From assembly GCF_012273895.1 (NCBI RefSeq), contig NC_052117.1, positions 1,426,001 through 1,490,000 of the forward strand: a stretch of 64,000 bases of DNA. Reading direction: 5' to 3'. Below, piece after piece: positions 21,701-34,717 of the stretch (position 1 is its first letter; the number at the start of each line of letters is the position of its first letter). A program made the translations under genes and the position numbers. This stretch comes from Zerene cesonia. Lineage: Eukaryota; Arthropoda; Insecta; Lepidoptera; Pieridae. The notes beneath the pieces are model-generated. The model had not been told where the DNA came from. It saw only the letters and a list, made by a program, of their open reading frames with translations, and searched no databases.

Positions 21701-23103
21701 TATAACCGATTCACACTAACGTCCTGTCTGAGCAAACAATAGATACTGATAACAAATCGTCTAATCAGGATTTGAAATATCGTTATCCAAATTTAGCGAT
21801 AACAGTATCTTGTCCATACGGAATATTGATGTGACGGGTATGTAAAGGATTGTATTTGATATGTAATTTATTTACTATTTAATATTATACTGTAATATAG
21901 AGATATTCATGTAATGTAAGTTACCAAACTGAGGTTCTCAATTTGTTTGCTTTTGCATTGTTGCACCGTAACTCTGTAGTTTTTGAACTGATTATCGTGA
22001 TTCTATTTGTGTTTGTTCTGTTTGGAATTTGTTGTCATTTATTTCTATTTTGCAAATAAAAATTAAAGAAATTGGAGTAAGAAATTTTGAGAAACTAAAG
22101 TACCTTCCCGGAACGTCGGTGACTTTTTATTTAATTAACATTATCGGGGATTAGTCCGTGACTGGTCAATTTTATTTAGTGTTCTCTTTAAGTATGATAA
22201 TTGTTTGTCCTTCGTTGTGTGTTTTATGAGTATAATTAGTACCTACTCTAAAAAACAGAGAAGTCAGATTGTGACTACAGAGAGAAAAAGACAACTCGTT
22301 ACTAAAAAGAATACCTTTCATACTACCCAGACCGCAGCAGGTTTAAGGTATAATAAAATATATTTGAACAGCATGAGTATCGTAATTCTTAAGAAACTCT
22401 GTTTATCGCTCTGTCTTTCTTTCACGCCTATTAAACCAACCGATTTAAAACAGTTTGAGACCCAAAAAGTGCATATGATGGTTTTTATCCTGGAAAACCC
22501 AAAAGAACAGGAACTATGAGAGAAATAACCCAGAGCTATAATTCTATTCGTGTGACTGCGTGGGCAAAGATAGTATCACTTATGATATAGTCAATTTAAA
22601 CCCCACGAAAATATGTGGAATGTTCGGAAGAATAATGGATTATCATTTGAGACAAAGAACCTTTAATTTACATCGAAATTGGGAAGTTTTGCGAATTAAT
22701 AAACAATGTTTTTTAAATTAAATTTATTAAAATAGTGAATATACATACTTATTCCCTTAATTTTAATAGTGGGGTTTAACTAAAATTACACTGGGCATAC
22801 AATATATACTAGTATAACAAAAATGTACTTACATTAATTAAAGCTGCATACATTAATCGATGGGACAATCATACATAAAACCCTAAGACTAGATTAACAA
22901 AAACCCAGGAAACACCTTAACCTTGATATCCTTACAAAAAGAGGGCGGCAATTACACACGTGACAAAACTAAACATGACATTAAAAAAGGGTGAGATAAT
23001 TTGCAAACAACCTTTCTTCCTATATCATACATAGTAACTCAACATAAACACCAATCGATTGATAATATAGAAATATTACATTTTACATTCTGGCTGATAA
23101 TAA
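21701..23103. other. Intergenic stretch between genes B and C
   Basis: It holds the promoter side of gene B and the 3' side of gene C. A minus-strand AATAAA (TTTATT, 22723-22728) lies about 375 bases past the gene C stop and may be its poly-A signal. A 104-codon open frame at 22205-22519 has no coding-like composition or homology that I recognise. Confidence 0.55.
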
Positions 23104-23882
23104 TCAATGGTGATAATAACCATGGCCGTAGCCATATCCTCCATAAGGAACTGAATAACTCGATCCACTCACGACCCGTATGCTTCCCACACCACCGCCG
23201 ACAATACCTCCATGGCCTATAGAACTGGCGATAATACCCCCAGAGCCCAACGAGCCAGCAATGATGGACCCGCCACCAAGGGATCCACCTCCAAGCGATG
23301 ACGCGCCTATTCCGCCCCCAATAGAACCAACCGCCACAGGCACCGCTACGGGGACTCTGACGGGAACCGCCGCTGGCACTCCAACTGCATAGGGTTGAGG
23401 CACTGGAATGCCCACTCCTTGGGTGACGGTTACAGGGACTGGTTGAGCAACCGGCACTGGATACGGCCTGTCAACTGGAACTGCGACTGGGCGCGGTACC
23501 ACATGGGCTACAGGCTGCGGTACAGATACAGGAACGGGTCTAGGTCTGTCAACAGCTACTCCTACTGGAACAGCCACTGGAACTGCTCGAGGCACGCTAA
23601 TAGGTACTGGATGGGGCACTGGAATGGCGACACTGTTGTAGTATTCTGAGTAGGTTTGTGTTACTGGGATAGACGCGGATCGCTTCTTCTGTTCTGTGCT
23701 GGATGCAGAGTGCAGGCAGATTGCTAGCAGTATCTGAAAGGAAACATTTTTGTAAAGATCAAGAGAGAAATAAAACTATTGTCATAGAAAGTTCGTTAAA
23801 GAAATCGAATTTTTGTCGTAAAATTATTTCTAAATTCGAAAATTGATATTAAAAAAAAACTCACAAAATATATTTTCGTCAT
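23104..23882 (-). CDS. Gene C: secreted Val/Pro-repeat, Gly-rich cuticle-type protein
   Basis: Two exons: 23882-23865 (MTKIYF, donor GTGAGT) and 23733-23104 (acceptor CTTTCAG, stop TGA), joined in phase 0, 215 residues. Residues 1 to about 18 form a signal peptide (MTKIYFILLAICLHSASS). Next comes a dibasic site, EQKKRS, then about 90 residues of VPV/AVPV repeats with recurring DRP and PYPVPV units (for example RPVAVPVDRPYPVPVAQPVP). The second half is Gly/Ser/Ile-rich (GSIGGGIG, GGGSIIAGSL), and the end is aromatic and His-rich (GGYGYGHGYYHH). There is no chitin-binding RR motif and no Cys in the mature part. Val-Pro repeat secreted proteins are known from insect cuticle (the Drosophila Vajk group is a possible relative; not checked). 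A structural role in the extracellular matrix is inferred. A TATA-like TATAAATA lies at 23965-23958. The open frames on the opposite strand are shadows. Confidence 0.9.
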
Positions 23883-24052
23883 TTTAATGAAATGAAACTA
23901 CACGTCTCTAGTAAGTGTATCGATGTAAGTAATATGGTATAAAATTTCACATTATCGTATTTATATGTTAAATGACATGTGGTGTGGTGCTTTAAGCGGA
24001 AAGGCCCTAGGTACAAAGAAAGTTACTAACTAATGGAGCTGTTAATACACTT

Positions 24053-24185
24053 ATTATAACACTTTATTGTGCTGCCAACAAAATACAAAAACAAAAACAA
24101 AACTTATACTAAAAAAAAGGGAGATACAGCACAGAAGGCGGCCTTATCACTTATAAGTGATCTCTACCAGGCAACCAACTTAAAT
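24053..24185 (-). mobile_element. Dispersed repeat fragment upstream of gene C
   Basis: It contains GGGAGATACAGCACAGAAGG then CGGCCTTATC, and AGTGATCTCTACCAGGCAAC, a sentence common to a lepidopteran repeat. The A/C-rich left end suggests a reversed 3' tail. Confidence 0.55.
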
Positions 24186-27128
24186 ATAGATAGCAACATA
24201 ACTTAAGAGAGGGTAGATAAAAAGTAAAGGAAACATAACAAATAAAAAACTACATTCTAAAAATTTATTTGATACTGATGTCTTTTTGTTAAGCAAAGGT
24301 AACTTACCTGAATATTATTGTGCATATAGATCTCAGTATAACAATGTTATGTTTCTATAACTTGCAGGATCAAATAAATTTCTGTTTATATTTGACAAGA
24401 TCCGGTTTTCTTGCAATAAATCGATTTGTTTCTGTTCATTTCCCTTTGTCAGGTTTTTTTACGACTCTAATATTTACATAGGACTTATTTGTAGATATAA
24501 ACATATTATTATCAATCAATGAACTAATAATGTGAGGTTTTGAATTTAAATGCCGAGCTGAAATATCACATGTTTTTTGAAAATTGCCTGCGAATAATAA
24601 GCTGATTTATATGATTTCATTGTTTTTCAATATATTTAGCAAAGGCAAAATAAATATTACCAATTATAAATTTAATTTGAATTGCTTCAATTTAGATTTG
24701 TCATATTTGTCGCGGTTTTAACAGCTCTAGTATTGTACTTTTACTTGCCCCCGTAACTTATTTACAGGCGTTTAAGGCAAAGTCTAGCCTGTACTAGATC
24801 TAGACGTAATAGTTAGTACTTATTATGTAAGGGTTAAATGTTTGAACTCGCGCGGTAAGTCGATGCTGTGAAGTTAAAGAGTCAATTTAGACGTGGAATT
24901 TGTATTAATTATTAATTAACATGTAGGACATTAGCATTATATTAAATTAAATTAATTTATTATATATCCATCCTATATATTATTTAAATATTAAATTAAA
25001 CACCGATTTGATCGTCATCAGCATACCTCAAAACAGCTGAACCTATTTTATTCATGTTCATTAATACGATAGAGTTAAGTAAGAAATGTAGAAAATTGTT
25101 GATAATTGATCAACAAAAATATGATTAAAAATCCTTTAAAATTGTAAAACCGATATCAAGATTAAATGGTTGTAGAAAATTTTAGGGAAACCTCGAAACA
25201 AATGAAACTTAAAAAAAGATAGTTCATCGGGTCATTTTGTAATTAGTTAATCTTAAGAAGCGCGTTTTTTTCTTGCCATTATATATATAGCCGTAGGGTT
25301 TAGGGTAATAAGGTCAATTTTTGAGTAGATTCAAAGCTTTGAACAGTGAACAGATTATGGTAATGGGTCCTCCATTATACGAGACCTAAACGATAAACAT
25401 GACAGGCCGAAGAAATGTCACTTCCTGTCATAAAATGTCAAATTCCCACCCAAAGTCTGAATAAATTTCTATAAATCTTCTAAACTTTGAATAAATTTCT
25501 ATAAATCGTTATTTTTTATATCCATTTCTTTCATTCCATTTCCAAATAATTCATTTTAAAACACGCAATTAAGTTGTGACTAATATACAGGTGTTTAGGT
25601 CTATTAAATGTATACTCATATCCTATATAGTCCATAATACCACAGATAACATAATGCTATACTATGTAATAAATTATTTTCATTCTATTTATAAACAATA
25701 CGTGAAAATTCTTGTTAATAGCACTAGTAAGTAGTATATTCTAAAACATTTTAATACACTGCTCAGTGCGCATACGATACCTACTTATTGAAAGCCAGAT
25801 TAACTCAATTGGATGCATATAGTAACTAGAAATACATCCGCTTATAACCATTTTCAATTGATATTTAAACTTATCATTGTCTCTATCATTATTAAGTCAA
25901 ATATCACAAAAACAAAGGAAACTAAATGAAATGATGTTAGACAGAACAGGAGGCAGAACTCTTATTAAAAATTAAATTTTATCCTATCGTGTCCTTAAAC
26001 CAATTAAAGTTTATGGCAGATAAGATACCAACGAAACGCTAAAGTTTCTTAGTATATCTTTTTTATATCAGCGGGCAAATGTGTTGGTGGTTAAATTACT
26101 GCCTTGATTTGTTCGTTTTACTTTATCTAGATATCATGCGAGCAAAGCCAACAGCTTAAACTAGTTCGTCACACTCAAAACCTATCCCATGGAATGGCCT
26201 TTATTAGCGAAGGCGTTTACTGCGCAATTGTATGAAACTGATATTGCGAAACAAGTGAAGTTAAATTTATTATCACTATCCTGTGCATTATTGCTTTGTT
26301 GGCAATCGGCTTATTTTGCATATGGTGAATATACATTTGCTTTCGCGTAATGATCTCATTACATTGATTGACTTTCTTGTTTTATTGTTTTGAAACTACT
26401 AGACTAGTTGTTTATTTATTTATTCACTGAATGGCTTGTGTTATATAAGCGAATAGGGAGGCTCTTATAAATTTGCTTTGTATTAATAAAAACAGACTTA
26501 TTTTTTTATACAAAAAAGCTTAATCGAGACTTTTTATACATTTTGTCCTTTTTAAGACCTTTAAGCTTCTGAAACAATTATAAATTGATATAACAAAAAG
26601 TCGATAGATAATATTCGAGTATTAAGAATATATCGATATTACATTAGTAATTCATTAACACATCGAAAACATGGATCACGAATACGTATATAAAAACACT
26701 TTGTTGTTTTTAACTTGAATTTTAATTTAGGGCCTTTAAACACCCACATCAGGTTACATATTATTTGGTTAATTTTTTTTTTTTATCAATTTCGATTATC
26801 CAACAATCTGACACGTTTCACCACGTGGGCAAGGCCGCGGGCGAAAATCTAGTAAAAAAGAAATCAACAGGATATGCATCCTATTTCTAAAATAACATAT
26901 TACATGTTTAGTATCATGCACATCTATGGAATACTAAAATATCAATGAATGAGCGGCAAGGAACAGCCTTATTAAGAAAATGGCAACTTTACGCAAGCTT
27001 CAAATGACGAAATACGTCCTGCGAGAAATTGTGTTTTTGACACAGTAATTATTATCTACGTAGATCGATACGTAAATAAGTGTTATTAGCTTCTTTGAAT
27101 TACGTTTTCTTGGTAAATAATCTTACTA

Positions 27129-27262
27129 TTTGTAATAGTGGAGCCATTTGCGAAGAGTGCGTTCAACTCACATCTGTTAAAGCGAAAATAAATATAGTTT
27201 AAAAAAACTAAAAAACACGCTTTTCAAGCACATCAAACTAAAAACTATAAAATAATTTTTAA
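27129..27262. mobile_element. Repeat fragment at the left side of the gap
   Basis: It contains AAGTGCGTTCAACTCACATC-like wording (from about 27155), AAAGCGAAAATAAATATAGT and CACGCTTTTCAAGCACATCA up to the N run. This AT-rich sentence looks like a widespread lepidopteran repeat; assignment is from memory only. Confidence 0.4.
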
Positions 27263-28262
27263 NNNNNNNNNNNNNNNNNNNNNNNNNNNNNNNNNNNNNN
27301 NNNNNNNNNNNNNNNNNNNNNNNNNNNNNNNNNNNNNNNNNNNNNNNNNNNNNNNNNNNNNNNNNNNNNNNNNNNNNNNNNNNNNNNNNNNNNNNNNNNN
27401 NNNNNNNNNNNNNNNNNNNNNNNNNNNNNNNNNNNNNNNNNNNNNNNNNNNNNNNNNNNNNNNNNNNNNNNNNNNNNNNNNNNNNNNNNNNNNNNNNNNN
27501 NNNNNNNNNNNNNNNNNNNNNNNNNNNNNNNNNNNNNNNNNNNNNNNNNNNNNNNNNNNNNNNNNNNNNNNNNNNNNNNNNNNNNNNNNNNNNNNNNNNN
27601 NNNNNNNNNNNNNNNNNNNNNNNNNNNNNNNNNNNNNNNNNNNNNNNNNNNNNNNNNNNNNNNNNNNNNNNNNNNNNNNNNNNNNNNNNNNNNNNNNNNN
27701 NNNNNNNNNNNNNNNNNNNNNNNNNNNNNNNNNNNNNNNNNNNNNNNNNNNNNNNNNNNNNNNNNNNNNNNNNNNNNNNNNNNNNNNNNNNNNNNNNNNN
27801 NNNNNNNNNNNNNNNNNNNNNNNNNNNNNNNNNNNNNNNNNNNNNNNNNNNNNNNNNNNNNNNNNNNNNNNNNNNNNNNNNNNNNNNNNNNNNNNNNNNN
27901 NNNNNNNNNNNNNNNNNNNNNNNNNNNNNNNNNNNNNNNNNNNNNNNNNNNNNNNNNNNNNNNNNNNNNNNNNNNNNNNNNNNNNNNNNNNNNNNNNNNN
28001 NNNNNNNNNNNNNNNNNNNNNNNNNNNNNNNNNNNNNNNNNNNNNNNNNNNNNNNNNNNNNNNNNNNNNNNNNNNNNNNNNNNNNNNNNNNNNNNNNNNN
28101 NNNNNNNNNNNNNNNNNNNNNNNNNNNNNNNNNNNNNNNNNNNNNNNNNNNNNNNNNNNNNNNNNNNNNNNNNNNNNNNNNNNNNNNNNNNNNNNNNNNN
28201 NNNNNNNNNNNNNNNNNNNNNNNNNNNNNNNNNNNNNNNNNNNNNNNNNNNNNNNNNNNNNN
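27263..28262. other. Assembly gap of exactly 1000 N
   Basis: It is a placeholder-size gap. Both flanks look repetitive, which would explain why assembly failed here. A 368-codon open frame across it is made of N and has no meaning. Confidence 0.98.
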
Positions 28263-28380
28263 TTCTTAATAAGTGTACAAAGTTTGAATGAAATCGGTTC
28301 GCGGGAAGTGGGAGAAAAACGGGTGTGAGTTACATACATATCTACAAACATACAAGTGAAGCTAATAAAAGCGTGTTAAT
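28263..28380. mobile_element. Repeat fragment at the right side of the gap
   Basis: The sequence AAGTTTGAATGAAATCGGTT followed by a run ending CATACAAGTGAAGCTAATAA resembles the tail of a dispersed repeat. Confidence 0.4.
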
Positions 28381-31007
28381 AAAATAATAGGCATGGCTTT
28401 TTGTAATTACTCACGATAAATAAGTTTTTCACTTCAAATATTCATAGCTATTCTTTATTATGTAATTTTATGTATAAATAAATTATCTATGTATGATTAT
28501 ATATAATCAAAGAAATATCTATAATATATCACAAAAATTACATACGTGAGGCATACTCAAAAATAACCGATTTCTAACGCAATCACGGTTGTTTCCTCCC
28601 ATATATAACTTGAATAACAATCTGTACATTTAGTATTTACTATCTCATATGTCATTCAGTTAAACTATTCATTCAAAACGTGGATACATTCACTCCACGT
28701 ACGGCGAGCAGTTCGCGGCATTTCTATTATTCTACTGAACTAGTTAGCGCAGACATAGACCTACATATGGTATTTGTATTAGAGATGTTTTGATAGTCGT
28801 GATTTTAGCAATACGAAATAAATAAAATATCAATACTTAATACATTGTACATACATATTTAGATGTCAATCGAACTTCTGAAAACGGTCTTTTAGTCAAT
28901 CAGATCCAAAGGAAATACTTTTTTTTCTTCGCCAATTTAGAGCGACGGAACACAGTGAAGGTCAGTCTGGTTTCTATTGACTGTATCACTGCTATTTGGC
29001 GGTGGGAGTCCGACAACCGAAACTGTTTCATCGTTGGCTCTTGAAAGGGCTTTGCTGATTTCTATTTGAATATTAAGTGTTTTAATACACACAAAGTACA
29101 ACGAAACTGAATATTCAAAAAGCGACTTATATACAACAAATCAGTTTCTTCATCAATTTTATTAGTATTCAATCCATTCAATCTACGACTATTTTTGTGA
29201 CTTGATATTATTAGATTATTACTTCAAACAGATTAATGTTTTTCAAGACGAATTTTTCATTTTATGATAATTGTGATGTTTTTGAAGGATACGTTTCTGC
29301 TTTGCATCTAATCTAGAAGTTAAGTTATGTATCCATTTTTTCAAATAACATGAAGTATTTTAGTGGTTGAATTATTTTATATGCATTCTATACGAAATCT
29401 CTGATTATGAAAGCGGTTTATTGTCCATGCCCTTTGCCCTTCTATCACAAGCAATCCAGGTCACAATAACAACAATATATTAAAATGCGAAATATCTGTA
29501 CCACTTGTTACACAAAAAATAAATGCTCAAACAGCATGTTACGTGAATCGGAATGTCGGTCTGTCTGTCACACTTACTTAAAAGGCTAGGAGATTTCCCG
29601 GCCGTTTTTCTTAATCACAGCTTTCCTTCTGCTTATGTAATTTTGTGTTTCAATTAGGCTGCTTTATTTTTATGATACTTCCTTGTGTTTAATAGTAATT
29701 GACGAGGTATATATATATATTTCTTTATGACCATAAGATATGTTGTACAATTGCGCAGTTTCGTGTATAGTAAAATTTTTGATTGTGTTTTTTTTTATTT
29801 TGTCAATATGGAACGCTTTATTACGGTCTTATTTACTAAACCCCTTTTTGACACTTGTCCACTTGACATTTTTATAAAATATAATAAGGAAAATACAATA
29901 AATAGATTTGTTGGTAGCGTGTAGCCTTCATTGGGTCAACAAGAATCGTATTTTAACCCGAGATTCTTAAAACATTATCGACTCTAAAATTATATCGTTT
30001 TATCGACTCTAAATTTATATTGAATGTTTCGAAATTTTTGAGAGAAAATCAATATAACTTCGATGATTGAGTATTGATCTATTTTTATTATTTATTAATG
30101 ACATAAATGAAGAGCATATTTCCAATGTATTCATTAAAAAAGATATTTATTTTAATGGCATGCTTTGCGGAAACCACAAATAAATTATGAATACAAGGAA
30201 ACAAAAAATTGTAATATCCATTAATAATTTTTACATGTGTACGATGTTACGTATTTGAAACTGTCTTCAAATGAACTTGCAGCGCCGATGACATTGAATA
30301 AATATCGTTTTGTTATGTAACAATGATCTTTTTCTTCGAATTACTACTAAGCATAATTCGAATATTGTACATATTAGTAGGAATATGTTTCCTAGGTCAT
30401 CGTAACTGTGAATTATAGAGAGGTTCGAATTAATTATCTTAATATTAATATTCTATGCAATACCTAGACTAAGTATTTGTCTAACTGTATGCGTAAATAG
30501 AAAGAAATAAGATGTTAATTATCTTAAATTAGTTATAATGATGTAGTAAGTGTAGTTATTTGTTATTTCATGAGTCATTACATTACAAAAATCTAGGAAC
30601 TAAGTAGAAATTATTCAAAACACATTTATTAAATAAAAACGACAACGTTCATAATATAGGTATTACATAAAGTTAAACACTAGCCATATACTATTTAAGT
30701 TACAACTTAAATCCTAGCTTAAAAGTAATAACATAAGTTTAAGGAAAAGTTAGACCATAATGTATGTTCTAAACGAATTCTATATTTGTTATGAGGATTA
30801 CCTGAACTTATACGGTGTCTACATACTAAGTGAAGTTACCTAAGCGACCACCATGGTTTCGACACGGTTGAATGAAAAGTCCACTCTGGTACTAATTAAT
30901 ACATTTTGTGTATATAGGTGCTAATTGAGGCTGTGTGAATGAATTACAATATGTCATTGAGATGAAACCCACTGAAAATTGAATTTACAATATGTATGTA
31001 ATTGAAT
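28381..31007. other. AT-rich stretch with no gene recognised
   Basis: I see no exon with coding composition and no intact repeat. All open frames are short and AT-driven. Confidence 0.55.
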
Positions 31008-31021
31008 AAAACGCAGACTAA

Positions 31022-31364
31022 AAAAAAAACAACGGGCACGTTTTCCGCAACTCGACGACTAGCGCTTATTTTGCGTGAAAAGAAAGGAAGGGGAAGCCAG
31101 TCAAAGCTGGAACCATCCCAGCTCCTCCATAAAGCTAAGTAGCTTGTGTGGGCTGCCGAAAACCTCAGGGAGGGACCTAGGATAACCCATGTGCCTTGCC
31201 ATGTACTCCGCAACCGCCGTGCATTACATGATCACGTGGGCTGCCGTTTCCTCAGTCGTCATGCACGCTCTACATAACGGACTGTCAGTGATCCCTAAGT
31301 TAAAGAGATGCTTGTTAAAGGGACCATGCCCTGTTAGGGCCCCTGTAATTGTACGTAGGAAAAA
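31022..31364 (-). mobile_element. 5'-truncated LINE copy with target-site duplication
   Basis: In reverse orientation this is the last part of the ORF2-like frame seen at 34273-34717, starting TACGTACAATTACAGG and ending in a T-rich tail. The flanks AAAACGCAGACTAA at 31008-31021 and 31365-31378 are a perfect 14-base duplication. One base change turns the Glu codon after HVIM into TAA, so the frame is broken. The frame encodes TGHGPFNKHLF and CRACMTTEETAAHVIM. Confidence 0.9.
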
Positions 31365-32077
31365 AAAACGCAGACTAATTACTACGACTTTTGACGATAA
31401 ATGTGTCATAAAATAACATGATAATTTTTAGCCATACGGGCAAAGCTGCAGGCAATAGCTAGTTGTATCGAAATGTTATTATATTTGCTAACTTAGACGA
31501 ACTCTGGGCGCAGTGCTAGTGAATATAACTGTTGCTCATTGTTCAGGAACAATATAATGCCATGGTAAAAAAATGGAATTTACAAAAATGTCTAGATTAT
31601 AACAATTGACAAATTTGACTCAGATATCATTGTAAAGTCGCAAGAATATTTTTAAACTGAAAAAGGGACTTGAATACATGACCACCTATGTTCCACATCC
31701 AACTGTAAATCAATATTACAGTTATCTGATGAGTCAGCCATTGGATTGCTAAAGTTATGTGTAACTAGCCGTATTTGGCCTGTTTGGATCAGGCGTTTGA
31801 GTAACTCGTAACCTGCCGCTATATTTTACAAACATTTACATCTTAGTAATTGTAAAAAAACACAGAATTTACATGGAATGTATATAAATTTAGATTAACG
31901 AATGTTTGGAATAGTTATCAGTTAATCTTTGTAAATAAATGCAGTAGTGTCTTTAGTATGAATTTATACACATTATACAAGAAAGGTAACCTTCTCAGCT
32001 TTATCTACTATTACTGAACCCAATTTGATTTTTATCTCCGATAGATTACCCGCTGTTCAAACCAACTAATTATCACA

Positions 32078-32268
32078 ACATAGTATAAAACAAAGTCACT
32101 TTCTCCGTCCCTATGTCCTTTTGTATGCTTAAATCTTTAAAACTACGCAACGGATTTTGATGGGTTTTTTTAATAGATAAAATTATTCAAGAGGAAGGTT
32201 TATATGTATAATAATAAATTAAACTACTCCGAATTAACGCGTACTAAGCCGCGGGCAAAAGCTAGTAA
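32078..32268 (+). mobile_element. Copy of the GCCCGCGG dispersed element (reverse orientation)
   Basis: It starts CATAGTATAAAACAAAGTCA, contains AAACTACGCAACGGATTTTG and ends AAGCCGCGGGCAAAAGCTAG. It is the reverse complement of the layout at 42206-42400. Confidence 0.8.
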
Positions 32269-32892
32269 TACTATATTTTTTCATCTTAATTAGGCTAGGT
32301 ACGTAATACCATAAAATAAATGCTCAAATTAAAAGAATTGGCAACACAGAAAAAACTGCTCATTCTACGTTTATTTACTTTAATTTGTCTAGTATGAGCG
32401 TTTAAAATAAAGATTACATACATATATCAGTTACAAATAAGATGTATTTAATATGTGCATCGATTATTTCATCGATAAAACTCCTTGTATAACCGAACCG
32501 AGTCAGCCGTATATAAAAATGTCAAACCTAACCTACATTAATAACATACGTAATGTCTAGTCACAATTAATTGCTCATTATGTACATTTAACCAGTCAGG
32601 AAGACCGATTATTATGAACGTGAATAAGATCGGCCAAGCGCGAGCGCGGCTCACGCACTAATAGGTTTTAAACTTAATTACCATAGCCATTTCTTAGGTC
32701 TAACTTTCTTAATCTTGTGGTGTGTCGCAAATTACAGATGTATATATGGGTATGCTCTGTATGATTATATGAATATGCAAAGGTATTATCAGAGAACATT
32801 ACTATTATTCTACGTACCTTTTTAATGTTATTTCATTTATTTCACCATTGCAACTTATTTCAATAATATAATTAACGTTTTTTAATGATTTA

Positions 32893-33093
32893 TCCTACTT
32901 ATATTGCAAATGGGAAAGTTTGTAAGGATGTGTGTATGTTTGTTTCTCTTTCACACAAAAACTACTGAACCGATTGCGGTGAAATTTGATACGTAGATAG
33001 CTGGATAACTGGAATAACGTATAGGTAACTTTTCATGCCGACATTAATACGGAATACGGACTTACGCGGGTGAAACCGCGGGACGCAGCTAGT
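32893..33093 (+). mobile_element. GCAGCTAG-ending dispersed element
   Basis: It runs from TCCTACTTATATTGCAAATG through CACAAAAACTACTGAACCGA to CCGCGGGACGCAGCTAG, about 200 bases, close in order and length to the 8938-9141 copy. Confidence 0.8.
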
Positions 33094-33634
33094 TATTAAT
33101 ATACAAAAGATTATAAATATTGCATTTAACTCTTTTACTTAAAATTGCTGATCAAATTGGTAGGTAATTTGGCATAGATAAAAAATAAAGGCATTTTTGT
33201 GAAAGTACCACGCGAAACCAAGAAACAAACCTCAGCTGCGTTACATTCTGAGGCACTCTGAAAAATATGGTACACCTCGTCATATGAGGTATTGAAATAT
33301 TGAGATATGTTATGGGACCTGTAGGTTACGGATAAATATTTTTGGAGGCTCGTAATTGGTTCTGGAAATGAAAATTCTGTTATTGATTTCCCATCTGGGA
33401 TCAGAACCGAGACGCCTTGGCTTACTCACATGAAGCATGAACGAATATTATTCCTTACAATTGTATATTAATTTTATAGCTAAGGATACCATTTGATGTT
33501 AATAACCCGTACTTCTTCTTTAATCGGTAAACAATGACAGTGTATTAATTGCACGTGTTGCTTTTATACTTTTGTAAAATACTGAAATAAATAAGAAAAC
33601 ACGAGAGTTAGCTAGAATGTACTAATGTTTTTAG

Positions 33635-33840
33635 GAATGTATTTATCTCTCTTTCACACAAAAACAGATAGGATTAGATATATAGTCTGGATAGATAGAG
33701 CTATATAGTCTTTCACGCAAAAACAGATAGGATTTGTAAGAAATTTCTAGTCTTAGGATAGATAGAGCTATATAGTCTGGGCTGGTACATAGGCTACTTT
33801 TTGACCCGACATCACACGCAAGTCGCGGGTCCCAGCTTGT
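33635..33840 (+). mobile_element. Diverged dispersed element with internal duplication
   Basis: Two successive units, 33650-33710 and 33711-33777, share TTTCAC[AG]CAAAAACAGATAGGATT near their start and GATAGATAGAGCTATATAGT at their end. The right end, CGCAAGTCGCGGGTCCCAGC, resembles the GCAGCTAG-type terminus. Confidence 0.65.
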
Positions 33841-34272
33841 ATTCCGCAGAATCATTTTAAAAATATGAAATGAGGGTTCTACCAACGTGTACGGAACCCC
33901 AAAACATTCCTGGCTATGTCGTAATCACTCGTTGAACCGCATCATTTACATTGGATCTCAATTATACTGGACTAGATAATCAAACACTTACTTAACTATT
34001 GAAGTCAGTCTTTCAAATGTTTCAACTATTTATTATGCAGATAGATCGTCTAATTCTAGAAAAAGACACTTAACAAAAAAATGACGAATTTTCTTCAGTG
34101 GAATGTCTAGGTATTTGGAATCTGGATAGACTTATGTAATTGGCTAAAACACGCTTAGTTATATTTTCTGTTTATAGATATATAAAACGTTTCTTCTATC
34201 CATACTTGCAACCTCCCTAATATAACATGAACTCCTTTTTATTTCCATTGTTTATATTGCATTTTTATTTTA

Positions 34273-34717
34273 GATGAATGGATGAGCAGATCTGACTGCA
34301 AGCAGGCCAGAGAAGCCCTACCATTCGTAGATTATAGACTTGCTAGACGACTTTTAAACCTGCGAAGATTACAATTACGTACAATTACAGGGGCCCTTAC
34401 AGGGCATGGTCCCTTTAACAAGCATCTCTTTAATTTAGGGATTACTGACAGTCCGTTATGTAGAGCGTGCATGACGACTGAAGAAACGGCAGCCCACGTG
34501 ATCATGGAATGCACGGCGGTTGCGGAGTACAGGGCAAGGCATTTGGGTTGCCCTAGGTCCCTCCCTGAGGTTTTCAGCAGCCCTCACAAGCTGCTTAGCT
34601 TTATGGAGGAGCTGGGATGGTTCCAGCTTTGACTGGCTACCCCCCTCCTTTTCTTTCACGCAAAATGGGCGCTTGACGTCGAGTTGCGGAAAACGAGCCC
34701 GTATTATTATTATTATT
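34273..34717 (+). mobile_element. LINE 3' fragment: C-terminus of ORF2
   Basis: The frame 34282-34632 (116 residues, stop TGA) is the C-terminal end of a non-LTR retrotransposon polyprotein. TGHGPFNKHLF is followed by CRACMTTEETAAHVIMEC at residues 60-77 of the fragment, a Cys-x2-Cys-x8-His-x4-Cys zinc-knuckle-like motif as found downstream of the RNase H region in Jockey/R1-type LINEs. The reverse transcriptase and endonuclease are absent: the copy is 5'-truncated. A (TAT)n tail ends the element. The flanks ATTGCATTTTTATTTTA (34256-34272) and ATTGCATGTTTATTTTA (34718-34734) are a 17-base duplication with one mismatch. Confidence 0.9.

Larger units (their letters stand above)
23883..27262. 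other. Intergenic stretch upstream of gene C, no gene seen
   Basis: The first part holds the gene C promoter. A repeat lies at about 24053-24185, and the right edge is repeat sequence running into the gap. The element end GGCCGCGGGCGAAAATCTAG at about 26832-26853 is a fragment of the GCCCGCGG family. I see nothing else. Confidence 0.6.

Noticed and set aside
22205..22519. 104-codon plus-strand frame
   Set aside because: No signal peptide, domain, splice context or repeat pattern; composition fits chance in this DNA.
23180..23649. Two plus-strand frames rich in Pro or Arg/Tyr/Trp opposite gene C
   Set aside because: They are antisense shadows of the repetitive, GC-rich gene C exon; the minus-strand frame has the signal peptide, splice sites and repeat logic.
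27245..28351. 368-codon minus-strand open frame
   Set aside because: It consists almost entirely of N.
31189..31416. 75-codon plus-strand frame
   Set aside because: It is antisense to the truncated LINE ORF at 31022-31364.
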